The notes: generated from the letters alone by a model not told the origin. 64,000 nt of DNA from Chlorops oryzae (GCA_020466095.1 CM035806.1:122747292-122811291), one strand, 5' to 3'; numbered from the stretch's first letter, positions 23,806 through 35,739 are shown. Made by a program: numbers and translations.

Positions 23806-25175
23806 ATGTCAGACTTTGAAATTATTGCTTTCCTTTCAATTCAATTGATGCAAAAGCGGAAACAAATATTAATGAAATGTTTGCGCGAAAGACAAATGAA
23901 GTTTGCGACTGCATGTTTACGAATGCAACGTATCCATGGGTCACTTATTGAAAACTTGGACAACGGTCATTTGGTACTCATTGCTGCTGCTGTTCAAGAC
24001 TCGCCCGAGAAGTGACCATTACTGGACGCTAATACAAGAGCCAAGAAATGAAGAGCTGTATTATGAATCCATGCGCATGACAAAATCTTCTTTCAAAGCG
24101 CTTTGTTATTTGATATATCCATATTTACCAAAACAAGAGTTTTTTAACAGTTCCTGTAGCTCCTGAAAAGCAAATTGCCATTTGCTTATATAAGCTGGCT
24201 TCATGTGCCGAGTATCGAGTAATGGAGATGTTTTTGGCGTGCATAAGTCAACAGTGCACAAGTATTTCTACATTGTAATTAACGCCATACTTGAGATGAC
24301 AAAAAAATTCATAAATTTACCTGACTCGGAGGAGTGTATTAGCATTGCAAAATCTTTTGAAAAAATTTCAAAAATTCCAAATATAATAGGCGCAATTGAT
24401 GGTAACTCAAAATGCTTTAAAATGAAAAAGCAAACTAATAAATTGCTATTTCTGCTTAAAGGTTCACATATTCCAATTTTGGCTCGCTCAAAAGGATATT
24501 TGGAATATGTAAACCGCCAGGGATGGACATCAATCGTAATGTAAGCTATTGTAGATGACAAATATATGTAAGTAAACTATAAATACATAAGTGCATTGAT
24601 ATTAAATAAACCATGTTTTTATCGTTTCTTTTAGGTATTGAAATGTCAACGTAAAATTTCCGGGTAGCGTGCACGATGCGACAGTCTTTAAGGAAAGTGA
24701 TGTTTTCAAGCATGCGGCCAAAGTAATTCCGCCTTACACCACGATGGTGAAGAATGTCAGCACACCTCTAATGCTAGATGGAGATCCTGCTTATACTTTG
24801 CTTTCGTGGCTTATAAAGCCTTACACTGGCTCACTTACAAGGAGTGAAGAATCTTTCAATTTTCGATTAAGCTCTGCGCGTGTTTGTGTCGAAAATGCCT
24901 TTGGCAGGCTTAAGGGGAGGTGGCGATGTCTCTCAAAACGTTCCGACATTTCAAATGATATCGTCCATAAAGTCGTGATTGCTTGCTCTATTTTACACAA
25001 CTTTTGCGAACCACAAAACGAACGATATTGCAATAGGTGGAACGAATCCGATGAAGGTCAAATTCTTCCACAACTTCCTTCTAACCCTTGCAGCATAACT
25101 ATTGCAAGCGATAATTTTGATCCGCAACAAATAAGCGAGAACATAAAAAACTATTTACGAAATAATTTCCCTTGA
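23806..25175 (+). pseudogene. PIF/Harbinger (HARBI1-like) transposase, inactivated
   Basis: DDE transposase related to HARBI1. The recognisable order is an N-terminal region from the ATG at 23806, the segment SDHYWTLIQEP, a helix-turn-helix with GVHKSTVHKYF, and the first catalytic Asp in [17 protein letters not shown] follows, then the second Asp in LMLDGDPAY and the Glu in [14 protein letters not shown]. Two introns are inferred, 24402-24461 (60 bp, GT-AG) and 24568-24634 (67 bp). Lesions are a frameshift near 23985-23995, an extra T in the run at 24140-24145, a compensating deletion near 24215, and stops TAA at 24542-24544 and TGA at 24639-24641. Both stops fit C-to-T changes. The copy cannot encode a whole protein. 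Confidence 0.85.
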
Positions 25176-25399
25176 GTTGTTAAAAATCGCATTTCGACAC
25201 ATTGATTTTAATACGTTTTTATTGATAACTTAATAGTAAACAAAAAACAACTTCAATAAATGATCTCAAATCCATTTCGATTTTTTTTTATTCGGATTCG
25301 AATTCTAGAGAAAGTCTGATGTACGTACTTTTTAGATGAAACAATACAATTTTATCTTTTAGTACCAAAGCTCAATTGATATTTAATCAAAATAAAATT

Positions 25400-25979
25400 T
25401 AAACATTATTATCGGACTTACTCTTTCTCTTTGGAGCATTTTTTGTGGTTTTGGGCTCACATTCCAGGTACTTTTCATCCCAATTTTGCATTTCATCCTC
25501 CTCTCCTCAAACGTTAAACGATGTTTCGACCAAATCGTCTTCATGCACAATTTCCAGCATATCTTCCACTATTGTAGTATCTAGGCCCACAGCAGCAGCA
25601 ACAGGACGGTTTCCTAGCAATTCGTCTAACTCTTCAAAGTAATCCATGCTCTGGCTTCCAGCACCACTTTTGCTGTTTCCACGCTTAGTATTATAATAAT
25701 CCTTTTTCAGGGCGCGGAACTTTATTTTTATTTGGTCCCGGCTTTTATTGAACCCTTGAATTTATTCCAAATTATATAGAAATACATTTATTGTACCGGA
25801 TATATTTACCTTTCATTGCCAATTCCTTTTTCATGAGCATATACATAAACATTGCTGTTCCGACGAGTTTTCCCGTCGAAAAGCTTCATCACGTTGTTCT
25901 CCTTCATTAAAGCATGGAGATTTTGCGTTTCCTCCTTGCTCCAATTACAACGCTTATTGCTCTTATTTTCTTTGTCCAT
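25400..25979 (-). pseudogene. Myb/SANT-like Harbinger partner protein, decayed
   Basis: The second protein of a PIF/Harbinger element, which in known members binds the transposase and DNA. The ATG at 25979 begins MDKENKSNKRCNWSKEE, a trihelix/SANT-like start, and a GT donor lies at 25809. The next exon reads SRDQIKIKFRALKKDYY and MDYFEELDELLGNRP, as in MADF/trihelix domains. A TGA interrupts the acidic tail, and the splice phases of the two exons do not match, so at least one small indel is likely. It converges with the transposase gene. Confidence 0.7.
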
Positions 25980-26179
25980 TATTTTTTTATTTGCTTTTTA
26001 ATTTGTCGTTTCGGCGAATCATCCAAATAAACTACCGGATGGATACTTTCGAGACCTAGCTACTCGCGAATAAGCAAATATGTCACCGTTTATACGGTAA
26101 AATTTGCTACTCGCAATATTTTTAATTGCGAGTAAGGAATACGTATAAACGTAGTAAGTGGTATTCAAACAGGTACGCA

Positions 26180-26388
26180 AAATTTGCGCCCTCGGTAGGG
26201 AAAGGAGGGGCAGCTCCCGCCCTTTAAAGGTTTCCTGCTCAAAACACACCGCAAAAGAGTGCTTGAAAAGTATCCAGAAATGAAGCAGGAGCTCCTTAAT
26301 GAATTTTGGGAAGATAAAAGGAGAATGTCAATATGCATAAAATAAAATGTTTGTGGCCACTAACTGATTTTCTGGATACGCCTATGGG
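26180..26388. mobile_element. Fragment of the hAT-like element seen at 4959-6807
   Basis: The stretch GGAGGGGCAGCTCCCGCC and the following CCGCAAAAGAGT parallel 4975-5045. The end GGATACGCCTATG equals the right end of that element. The middle is almost wholly absent, so this is a short deletion derivative. Confidence 0.6.
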
Positions 26389-26400
26389 GCTGTTTATTAT

Positions 26401-26535
26401 TTACGTAAGATTTTTATTACTGTTTTCACGTTCGCGTCTCAAGTCTTTACTCTGTCTCTCTCGCTTTTAATAACAGAATCGTCTGCGCAAAGACTAAAGA
26501 CGCGAACGTCAAAACAGCTATAAAATCTTACGTAA
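26401..26535. mobile_element. 135-bp hairpin MITE, TTACGTAAGATTTT ends
   Basis: Nearly the whole element is an inverted repeat: about 48 bases from TTACGTAAGATTTT pair with the right arm with few mismatches, leaving a short CT-rich loop. No flanking duplication is visible, because its right edge abuts a truncated DINE-1-like copy. Confidence 0.7.
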
Positions 26536-26835
26536 TGTCCGTCTGTCTGTCTGTATACAGTTTTCTTATCGAAGGAGTTGAGCTATCTTGACAAAATTCG
26601 GCATGCGTGCTCACGGGGATATGAGTAAGAACAAGAATGGACCCGATCGGACCATTTTTGGGAGTACCTCCAGTACTGGGGTCTGTTACGAAAATCACAA
26701 AAACTGCCATAAAATCGAAGTTTTTCAAGATATTTTGATGAAATTTGATACTTGAACATATTTTTAAAGGCAAGTATTATGATTTCCAAAAACTGGAAAA
26801 CTGGGCCTGTCAGAAGGGCGTGAAATGAAATTTGT
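26536..26835 (+). mobile_element. DINE-1-like repeat, family B, copy 3 (both ends missing)
   Basis: Starts inside the GTCCGTCTGTCTG tract and runs through TACAGTTTTCTTATCGAAGG and the following body, then stops at the GGGCGTG region. Both termini are absent. The left break coincides with the hairpin MITE. Confidence 0.75.
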
Positions 26836-26871
26836 TCCAATCGAAATTTGAGTGTAAACTGATTTAACAGG

Positions 26872-27640
26872 GGACCCCAAGCTCGGTCCTCCGTGTGATC
26901 AATAGGTAGGAAGGTAGGTAGTAGTGGTAGCCGCTAGATCATGTATGCACAGAAGGTTGGCAAATTGTGATACCACAAGAAGAGACGATTTCTCCCTAGG
27001 CAACTTAATGGAAAAGCCAATTAGACTTTCTGATGAACTGGTAAATGTCTATAACGTTGATTTTAGATAGTCCGGCGAGGCTGATAAAGAATGAATATCT
27101 TTATGGGGACCATCTTCTTCTTAATAAGGCCGAGCATTTTGCCTTGAGGTGAGGAATAGATTCCTCCTTCTCCTCCTCCGAGCAACAGCTTCGGCAAAAG
27201 TCATTACTTGGGACACTTAAACTTGTTGCATGTCTTCCGAGCAAGCAGTGGCCGATGAGTATTGATACTGTCTGGTAGATGGAGATGTTGCTTGTTGCTG
27301 CCAGTTACCTGACGACCCTCTTATTCAGAGATGGCCAGGTTTGTCTAGTAACCCAACAGGAGTCCTCCTCAGCCCAACGCATGTTCACAAAGTTGAGTTA
27401 TTCTTGTTTTATAAGGACGTTAACTGTTGCCACTGGAATCCAACAATGAAAAATAAGATTTCCGAAAGCCATGTACCCATCTTAGCAAGTTAGTCTGCCT
27501 CGCAATTGCCTTCCATGACCACTTAGTCTTGGTGCATAATAGATCGATACCATAGAATTGTCCGCTATCTCATAAAGAGATATCCGGCATTCGTAAACAA
27601 GCTTGGGTGAGATCACTAACTTGCAATAAAAATAATCCAT
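26872..27640 (-). pseudogene. LINE ORF2 RNase H and C-terminus (fragment)
   Basis: Minus-strand reading gives a decayed RNase H-like region (GHCLLGRHA and VPSNDFCRSC stretches) followed by CRSCCSEEEEESIPHL, the Cys-His motif at the end of Jockey/R1/I-type ORF2. Several stops and shifts break the frame. It resembles the fragment at 22527-22725 closely enough to suggest the same lineage. The 5' side is missing. Confidence 0.65.
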
Positions 27641-28248
27641 AACAGATTAAAATAAAGCTTTGCAAATGAACTATGTCAGACCTAGTTCACTTTCATAAAT
27701 TTGAAGGATTCCCATGAGAATTAGCGGAGCCAGAATGCAGTCGTATTAAAAAAAAAAATTATTTTCACACTTGCCCAAATCGATGGTTTTTTAACAGTCA
27801 AATTGACCAAAAACCGGGATTCATATTATCGTCTTAAATTTATCGTTTTGCATTAAGGCCCCATATCGCTTAACATAATTTATCTCGAAATAACTTGAGT
27901 TTTTTTTCTCTTTGTCGATTGTTACTTTTGTTTCGATTTAAATTCCAAGGTCATAGCTGGCATCACCAAAAAAAATAAAACAAATAAAAAACAAAAACAG
28001 AAAGGAGGAGAAAAGAAAAAGGAAAGAGTTAAAGACTTAAAAAAGATTTTTATTTGTCTGTGGTTAGACATTGATCGGTCAAAACAATAGAATCGAACAG
28101 GATAGAATAGAATAGAAAAGGAGAAAGAATTCTCAAATTCTATTAAAGAAAACAATCAAAGCTTTAATGGCTCTTCAGCAGAAAATCAAAATGACAATAG
28201 AAAAAGAAGAGACCACCGGACAATTTAGCGGACTTTCAGTCAAGTTGG

Positions 28249-28249
28249 C

Positions 28250-28343
<94 letters not shown>

Positions 28344-28350
28344 CTCTCTT
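28249..28350 (+). repeat. (CT)n microsatellite
   Basis: About 100 bp of CT units with few interruptions. Frames through it are artefacts. Confidence 0.95.
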
Positions 28351-28673
28351 GCTCTCTGTGTCTGTCTTTTAATAGAGCATCTAGCATCTTTTAGCCATTC
28401 GGTCTTTTGGTCTTTGGGCATATGCATGCGATTAGCATATTCATTTGCATTTGATTAAAAATGTTTTTTTCATTTTAAACTAGTTTATAGCATCTTCGAA
28501 AATAAAACAAGCTCACCTCGAAGTTCGATTGATTGTCATAGAAAGAAATAGGCAAACATGAAAAAAATATTTTAAAAAAAAATATAATAATAATAAAAAA
28601 TAAAATCAAAAACTTAAAAAAATAAAAAATTAATACTAGGGTAAAATAAAACAACTGTAAGAAGTTATAAAGG

Positions 28674-28791
28674 CTGATTTACAATTAGACAGTGGCAGTG
28701 ACAGATCCAATACGTATTATAATTTGTTTCATATCAAATAGTGACTATCTACAATTACGAAAATTGTCACTGCCATTGCCTTGTTGTAAAT
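28674..28791. mobile_element. Small hairpin MITE, GATTTACAA ends
   Basis: GATTTACAATTAGACAGTGG at the left is imperfectly inverse to the right end TTGTTGTAAATC, with TGGCAGTGACA paired inside. About 118 bp, non-coding. No target duplication was identified. Confidence 0.6.
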
Positions 28792-29416
28792 CATCGTTAA
28801 GAAATGTGAAATTTCAAAACCTACATGTTTTTCCCAATTTTTAAATCTTGGACTACTTTTTATTTTTCACTTGATTGAACGCGAACTACAATTAAATGAC
28901 TAAAAGAAGTTCTGAAAATTATCGGATATCATCAAGTTATCCTACAGTCTGTATGACCACAAAGATAACTTTTCGATAATATCGAATCCTTTTAGATAAT
29001 ATTGATCTGGCATCTTAAAGAAAACGTAAATTTCAAAATATATTCAAATAAATTACAAAAGTTTCAGGGTACATTCTTATTATGCATGTTCGCTTACAGC
29101 GCAGGAATATCTAGAAATATCCAACACATGCAAATATGTGGGAGCAATTATAATCAAATGCTGATTTGGTTGTAATTGGTTCCATGCATTTGAATTTTTT
29201 GAAAATTTTTCATTATATCCTTCACTAGTAGAAGCTAAAGATTACTTGTCGTTCTGAAACTTAAAAATCAGTTAACCAGTGCAATCGGGATAACGTCAAC
29301 CACCTATGTATTTCGTCAAAATCCCACAACTTCAACATCTTTTTATTTTCATTTCACTACTCCTAAACGTCAACGAGAACCTAGAAGCTGTAAGAGGTCA
29401 ACTTTGAATAATGGAT

Positions 29417-29615
29417 CTTACAAATTTAAAGCATACTTTATGGGGCAAAACTATTTTGCTTACCAACGTTTTGCGCATAAGTTAAGCAAAGTTGAACTTC
29501 AAACCGCTTTTCTACATCCAAAAAAAATTATATTAAAGTTAAAAATCGATTTGAATCTAAACTTTATTTGAGTTGAGCAAAATTTTTACTTCCATAAAGT
29601 ATGCTTTAAAGTTAT
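29417..29615. mobile_element. Small inverted-repeat element, TTTAAAGCATACTTTATGG ends
   Basis: The 19-bp sequence TTTAAAGCATACTTTATGG opens the element and its inverse closes it, with TTTTGCTTAA words paired inside. Non-coding, about 200 bp. Confidence 0.6.
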
Positions 29616-30170
29616 AAAAGCAATAAAATCCGAGCCCTGATCATAAGGAACATTTTTCGCAATTCATATTCGTTACCCATGTTCCCAGCTACGTAATAGT
29701 TTTTACGTAAGCTGGACGCTATGGAAGCAAAAAATTTGTCTTCAGGTGGAAATATAGCAACAGCAATAGGAAATATTTTAATTCAGCACAAACACCGGTA
29801 TGTGGCCTTATGTAAGCCTTGTGATGACCAAATGCAAATATCCTTAAAAATGTAGAAATTCTCAATATAAAAATATTAAAGAATATTTATATCAGGGGCG
29901 TGAACCGGGTGGAAAATTTATGGCGGTTCGAACCGTGTTTGAACTCTTAGATTGGTTCGTCGAACCGGTTTTTCTAGTTCTTTGAACCGGGGTTTCGGTT
30001 CGGTTCATCGGTTCGGGAATTTCTCGAACTGAAAGAAAATTGGTGTCTGTAAAGTCAATTTACGGACGATAGTTTTACGTGATAACGTCATAAGAAAACA
30101 CTAATTATGTACATAAAATGGAGCATTCAAGTTCACGTACGTTTTTTTGACGACTTTCGAAACTCTCTTA

Positions 30171-31174
30171 TGCTATGTTCGCACTATAGGGGTTAAGTAC
30201 TTAACCCGATCCTTTAACTCAAAGCGTTCATATCAGCCTCGAGCGAGTTAAGGTTTACTAACGTCATATGACCCAGCCGGAAAGTTGACTACTTCTGCAC
30301 TACTTCCGAAATGGTGCAAATTCATACTGCGGCTACTCGCATTACTAACCCTAACTGTTAATGAAGTTTGTTAGAAGATAGCCGCTGTTTTCATTACATG
30401 CATGCGATAATGTCCGGCTTGGGAGTTTGAAATATAAAAAACGCGCAAGGTATTTCTGATATACTACATCATCGAGAAATTGCAAATAAAAATGGAATTT
30501 GCTTTATTAGAAATGTTTAAAGAAGCTGAAAAAGCCAAAGGAGTATTGGAAGCAATAATATTAGAAGACCATTGCAATAACCGCAGGAACAAAAATAGAT
30601 TAATGGAGCTAATGATGAAAGCGGCATCACAAAATGTTCCAAGACCTGTGATCAAAATTAACATTTCCAAACACATCCTTCACCTCTCATTTGCTGTACG
30701 GGAAAGCTTCCCTGTCAGTGCCGTATTAAATATTAACCCGGTTTTTGTATTCGGTGTTAGCAAATGTAACTGAAATTTTAAAATGCAACTCTGCGCTAAC
30801 CTCAGAGTTAAATGTTAATGGGCTCTACGCAGATATGTAAGAAGTATAGAGCTCGTTCTTGTGAAGAAAGTAAATCAGAGTTGAAATTTTGATGACAGGT
30901 CGACAGAAATATAGAAAATGTATGATTTAAATGCAACCCTGAATATCCGATACCTTTTAATCTGCGTATTCGTTGAAGTATTAGAAGTAACTCAAAGTAC
31001 TTCTTCGTTTTTTTTGCACGTGTTTAGTATAGGAAATTTACTTACTGCATATCTGCGCAGAGCCCATAACCCGGGGTTTACTTTCGGGTTAGATGATTTT
31101 TTTTTATATGCGTTTTGACATTTGAAACCCTGGGTTTCGCCGACAACCCTAACCCGGCCTAGTGAGAACATAGC
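30171..31174 (+). mobile_element. Harbinger-like deletion derivative with TTA duplication
   Basis: Inverted ends TGCTATGTTCGCACTA and TAGTGAGAACATAGCA (one mismatch) with TTA on both sides (30168-30170, 31175-31177), the TWA duplication of PIF/Harbinger elements. The subterminal regions hold GGTTAA and AACCC words on both sides. A 97-codon frame at 30480-30773 begins with a charged, helix-forming stretch (MEFALLEMFKEAEKAKG) that could be a transposase N-terminus. No DDE domain remains. Confidence 0.75.
30851..31012 (+). repeat. Segment duplicated at 55575-55716
   Basis: The stretch CAGAGTTGAAATTTTGATGACAG and about 130 flanking bases recur with modest divergence at 55575-55716. This implies that a relative of the 30171-31174 element once lay there. 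Confidence 0.75.
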
Positions 31175-31690
31175 ATTAGACTTATTAATTTAAAAGTTAG
31201 AAAATAAGTCTAATTTTATAATTTTTTGGCGATTTTTAATATAAGTATAAAATAGAAAATAATAATTGTACTTCAATTTTTAAATTAAAATCGCATATTA
31301 AAGTTTTCAAAATTAATTTCATACATACATATTTAACGTGCAAAGTGAAAAATTGCAAGAAAATTTTCGGACAATTTTGTTACGTCTTATATCGTCGCCC
31401 GGGGATTCATTTGCTCTCGTGCAAAAAACTGATTTTGAATAAATCGAAGTTATGGTTTGAAACTAATTTTTTCAAAAACTGTATGACAAGGTTTTTTGTG
31501 TGTTTCACTATCAATATTTGAAAGAATAGTTATTCTAAGAGTATATTTTCGAATCTTTGATCTAACGCATAAAAGGCTATTTTATGGCTTTAAAAAAAAT
31601 CCACTTTGCTCTACACGCCATTTCAAATATATTTCGCTGACAATGTAATACATAGAGCAAAGTGACATTAAGAACAAATTTTTCAATATG
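31175..31690. other. Unassigned A+T-rich DNA
   Basis: No gene recognised. The word TTTGCTCTACACGCCAT near 31606 recurs around 37030-37130. Confidence 0.5.
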
Positions 31691-33876
31691 CCCAATAAGC
31701 ACAACGAGTTCGAATCGAATTCGTGTTGACGTGCAAACTCTTGGCGGCGAGTGTTTGCGGCGAGCTCGAATCGAATTCGAATTCGTGAGGGAGTCACCTT
31801 TTTACGCGATTCATATTTTTATCGCATTTTTTATCGTTTACGAATCGCGCGCGATTCGTATTTTACTATCGTTTTGCTATCGCGCTTTATTAGAATTTTT
31901 TATCATATTCGATTCGCCTTTTTGTCGAATATTCTATCATATTCGATTAGCAAAAAAAATCATTAATTTTTATATTTAATGTAAAATTCAAATAACAGTC
32001 TTATTATAAGAGTATTTTCGGTATATAAAAAAAAAAACGGTCTAATGCTGGTAACCACGCTTTTGAATCCACACAAATTAACAAAACTACTTTCGAGAAT
32101 TAAAGTTTCGTGCGCACTAAACACAAATATTTTAAAGAATTCGAATCGAATTCGAATCGCGGAAGGCAATTTTCGCGAGCTCGCGCTTTTATCGTATTTT
32201 GCGTTCGATTCGAAGAGAAAATGCGATAAGAATTCGAAACGTTTGCAACGAGCTCGCCTCGAGCTCGCTTTTTTATCGTGGAATTTATAAGAGTCTTGCC
32301 GACTACGGCACCCTGAAAGGGATTTTGAAGTTTTGTTGATTTTTCGATAGGTGGCATCTAAAAACACTGTAGGGACGACTTTTTAGTTTTCTATTTTGAA
32401 AAGTCCTGGAGGGCTCCCTGAAAAATGGCCCCAATGCAAAATGGCCCCAAACTGAAAATGAAACAAGTAAGAAACCTAAAGTCGGTCAAGCCCGACTTTG
32501 AAATACCCAGCGTCCCGACATTATGAGCGCAATATGTTTTGCTTCTCTATTTGTGGGCGTGGCAGTAGGCGGGCTACATAAATTTTTGTTCCTACACCTT
32601 TTATTTGCCTTGGTAAACCTATGTTGCGAATTTGAAGCGTCTTTTACTTCACAAGTTACGATAAGCCCTTATTTGTGGGCGTGGCTCGAGGAGGACGGCG
32701 TCCATTTTTTCAGGATATGTCCCTTTTCGTAGTTTACCAGTACACCAAATATCAATGAAATGTGTTGAGTGGTTCGCAAGTTACAGGCATTTTACTGAAA
32801 ACACATTATATTCATTTGTGGGCGTGGCAGTGGGCGGATGTCTCCCATTTTTACTTAGGAGCATACTCGGATCCCGATATACCTGTGTGCCAAATTTCGA
32901 CTTGATTGGTCCAGCCGTTTCGGAGGAGATCCGACCACGGACGGACGGACAGACGGACAGACGGACAAACGGACATGTCTAAATCGATTCAGTTTTTGAT
33001 CCTTATCATTTCTTTATATATTTGTCTATATATCCGGAGCTTAAGTCTCCCTGTTACAAGATTTGCACAAAACTAATATACCCCGCTTACGCTGGGTATA
33101 AAAAGGCCCCAAAATGTGGGGTCATAGGTGTTTTTAATCGAAATGAAAAATGGCCCCAAACTAGAAAATAAAACGGCCGTTATGGAATTTAAAAAATTAA
33201 AAATTAAAAAAGGCCCCAATTTTGGGGTAATTTTGCACAATGCATTATTGCCCCACTTTGAAAAATGAAAAAAGGCCCCGCAATTGGGGCCTTGAAAAAA
33301 TTACTCCAAATCAAAAAATGAAAAAAGGCCCCAAATGTAACATAAATTTTGAAAAATGCAAAATGATCCAAAAAATCGCCCTAAAATTCGTAATGCTGTA
33401 TTTAATAAAAATTTTGGGGCCTTTTTTCATTTTCAGTTTGGGGCCATTTTGCATTGGGGCCAATTTTTGAGGGAGCCCTCCAGGACTTTTCATAATAGAA
33501 AACTAAAAAGTCGTCCCTACAGTGTTTTTAGATGCCACCTATCGAAAAATAAACAAAACTTCCAAATTCCCTTTCAGGGTGCCGTAGTCGGCAAGACTCT
33601 TATAAATTCCACGATAAAAAAGCGAGCTCGAGGCGAGCTCGTTGCAAACGTTTCGAATTCTTATCGCATTTTCTCTTCGAATCGAATTCGAATCGAACCC
33701 AAAATACGATAAAAGTGCGAGCTCGCAAATTCTAAAATCCACGATAAAAAAGCGAGCTCGTTCCAAACGGATCGCATTCTTATCGATTTCGATTCGAATT
33801 CGTTTAATGCGATTCGCGCTCTACGAATTCGATCCGAATTCGATTCGAACTCGTTATCGTTTTTGTGTTTATTGGG
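31691..33876. mobile_element. Fold-back element with long inverted arms and nested DINE-1-like copy
   Basis: Outer ends CCCAATAAGCACAA and TTGTGTTTATTGGG are nearly inverse. Arms of several hundred bases pair (about 32160-32460 with 33425-33720). They contain repeated GAGCTCGC, TTTTTTATCGTGGAATTT and CGAATCGAATTCG words. The central region repeats GGCCCCAAA words around a DINE-1-like copy at 32461-33105. The open frames are chance readings of the arms. No transposase is present. The class is uncertain. Drosophila FB elements have comparable architecture. Confidence 0.7.
32461..33105 (-). mobile_element. DINE-1-like repeat, family A, copy 3
   Basis: Complete minus-orientation copy, from ACAAGTAAGAAACC with the hairpin AAGTCGGTCAAGCCCGACTT to CCCCGCTTACGCTGGGTATA. 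The GTCY tract lies near 32940-32975 as its complement. It supplies the uninterrupted reference for the mariner target site in copy 2. Confidence 0.85.
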
Positions 33877-33999
33877 TAAATATTTTCTTTGGAAAGCGAT
33901 GTATTATTGACCAAAATAAGCTTATTATAAGATATGATAAAACAAAATTAAAAAAAAAACAACATGAGCTTAAAAATTTACATTCAGGCCTTATATAAA

Positions 34000-35715
34000 A
34001 ACTAAGGAAAAAAAACAGATAATGTCGGCAGAAAAAAATTAAATCTGTAAGTTAATTTTACTTTCGTAATAGCTTTTATCCTCTTCTGATATAAAGTTAT
34101 GCAAAAATTGTATATCAATGATTTTTTCAATTTTTATTTGAGGCTTTTTTAAGTTGGTACATAACTCTTTTTCAAAAATGTTTTTTGGCGTTGCGAATTG
34201 TTTTCGATTAGCTTTTTTTAAAATGCTTGCTGTTTTAAAAGAGGGCTGTAATATGGAGGTTTTAAATTTTATTGCAATTCATTTGATACGTACTCCAAGA
34301 TCTTTATTTAAGTGTAAGGAATTCTTGAAAAATTTAGATGAGCAGAGGTTTTCGAAAATTTTTTGAAATCTATATTTTGCATTTCAATAACTTTTAATTT
34401 TATTTTACTTGAATTGAAATTTTTCAAATAGTTTAGGAGTGCCAATATGCTGTGAATTTCCATACGTTCCAAATATTTGTCTAAGGCACTGTGCACGCAA
34501 TCGACCTCCTGTATTTGCGAATGTTCTGGCTAAGAGAAATTTTGGGTAAGGCTTTTTACGATTGTATTATCTGATAAATATTTCAAAATTGCTGTAGATA
34601 TCATATGATTTTTGTTTTGAACAACGCATGAATCACTCCATATGGTAATTTTTTGAATGGTGCGATATGTTGCGATTAATTCATTTAATATTTAATAAAG
34701 ACAGCTACTTATATCACTGCCTCCACGACCACTTTTGAATTTGTCCCAAACGGAACAGTAAGTATACTTATAAATTTTTCCCCATTCGGAAAAATTATTG
34801 TAGCGGTCATATTATAAACGTTGATCTTTCGTTTATAATAGAAATAAGAGGCGAAACCTTTAGGTAGATTGAACACACTTTGTAGATCAAAGCATACAAC
34901 AATCGAAAAAGGATATTTATTTTGCCGATCGAGATCCCGTTCTATTTTAAGGCCATTTGTTTAATTTCTATGAATATAAAAATCATTCTTTTCAGTTTCC
35001 GTTGGAGTTTTTTTCAATTTAAATTCTGCACAACGGTCACATTGATCTTTTCTTGACTTTAAAAAAGACATATTAAAATGGGTTTTAAGCTGAGCCCTGT
35101 AAAATCTTTCCGAAACGGGCTTGGAAGACTGTTGTTCCTTGTAAAGCGAATACATTTTCGAAATGGATAAGTCTGCAAATAAGTATTGTCTACTGGTTGA
35201 TGCGCGACAATAATGTGAGTCAACCGTTGGAAAGCTCCTAATATGAGCTCTTACCTCTTCCACCCTTTCGTCTTCAATAAAATGAGATCTACCTTTGCCT
35301 TTTCGTAGGGTCAATGGAAAGTTCACGGATTTTTCAACTAAATTTTGAAAACTATAGTAAATCCTATTTGCCGTCATGCCAAGAGTGTTCAAGAAAAATA
35401 ACTTGCACACAGTGTGAATATTTCCATTGCTGCCTAAGGAATATGAAAAGGTGGATTGTTTTTTTTCTGAATTAATGACACGCCTTCTTTTCAATTGTAC
35501 CTTTTTAACAAACTTGAAATAAAAAGTTTGATTTTCTTGGTCTGCCAATTGCCAAAATGTAGCAAAAATTTCACCTCTATCGGCTATCGGCGGTTCGACT
35601 ACGATATTCCTTGCCTTGTCCTCGCAAGTTTTTGGCAATGTTTCTCTTCCAAAGGGCTGGATTACGTTGCTGTTTCTCTATTGGCTCCGAGTAACGCTTT
35701 GCTTCTGAAATTTAT
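34000..35715 (-). pseudogene. Decayed transposase of an unnamed arthropod family
   Basis: The best-preserved part is a 226-codon frame (35638 to 34961, opening within a longer frame). It has FATFWQLADQENQTF, a Lys/Arg-rich segment, SHYCRASTSRQYL and SISKMYSLY, then a CDRCAEFK Cys pair. After the stop at 34961, shifted frames continue with VVCFDLQSVF, NMTATIIFPNGEK, IWSDSCVVQNKNHM and HSALDKYLERMEI. That order matches a transposase-like family common in arthropods and cnidarians, which I know from its CFDLQ and WSD-C-x-x-QN motifs but cannot place in a named superfamily. At least three frame breaks separate the parts. No ends were found. A DINE-1-like copy lies just upstream. Confidence 0.6.
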
Positions 35716-35739
35716 TTACCGAGAACTGTTGCGGAAACC

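Larger units (their letters stand above)
23609..26155 (+). mobile_element. Decayed two-gene PIF/Harbinger transposon
   Basis: The inverted ends ACTACGTTTATACG and CGTATAAACGTAGT bound a transposase gene on plus and a Myb/SANT-like gene on minus, arranged tail to tail. Just inside each end are inverted CTACTCGCAAT and ATTGCGAGTA words and a CACCGTTTATACG direct repeat. A clear TWA duplication was not found (GTA on the left, TAA on the right). The copy at 54023-54512 is an internally deleted relative. Confidence 0.85.
27641..30170. other. Unassigned A+T-rich DNA with small repeats
   Basis: Contains a (CT)n tract (28249-28350), two small hairpin elements (28674-28791 and 29417-29615) and a GGTTCGAACCG-rich stretch (29890-30040). 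No gene recognised. Confidence 0.55.

Noticed and set aside
31662..32367. Several frames of 70 to 134 codons on both strands
   Set aside because: They run through the fold-back arms of simple CGAATTCG-type words.
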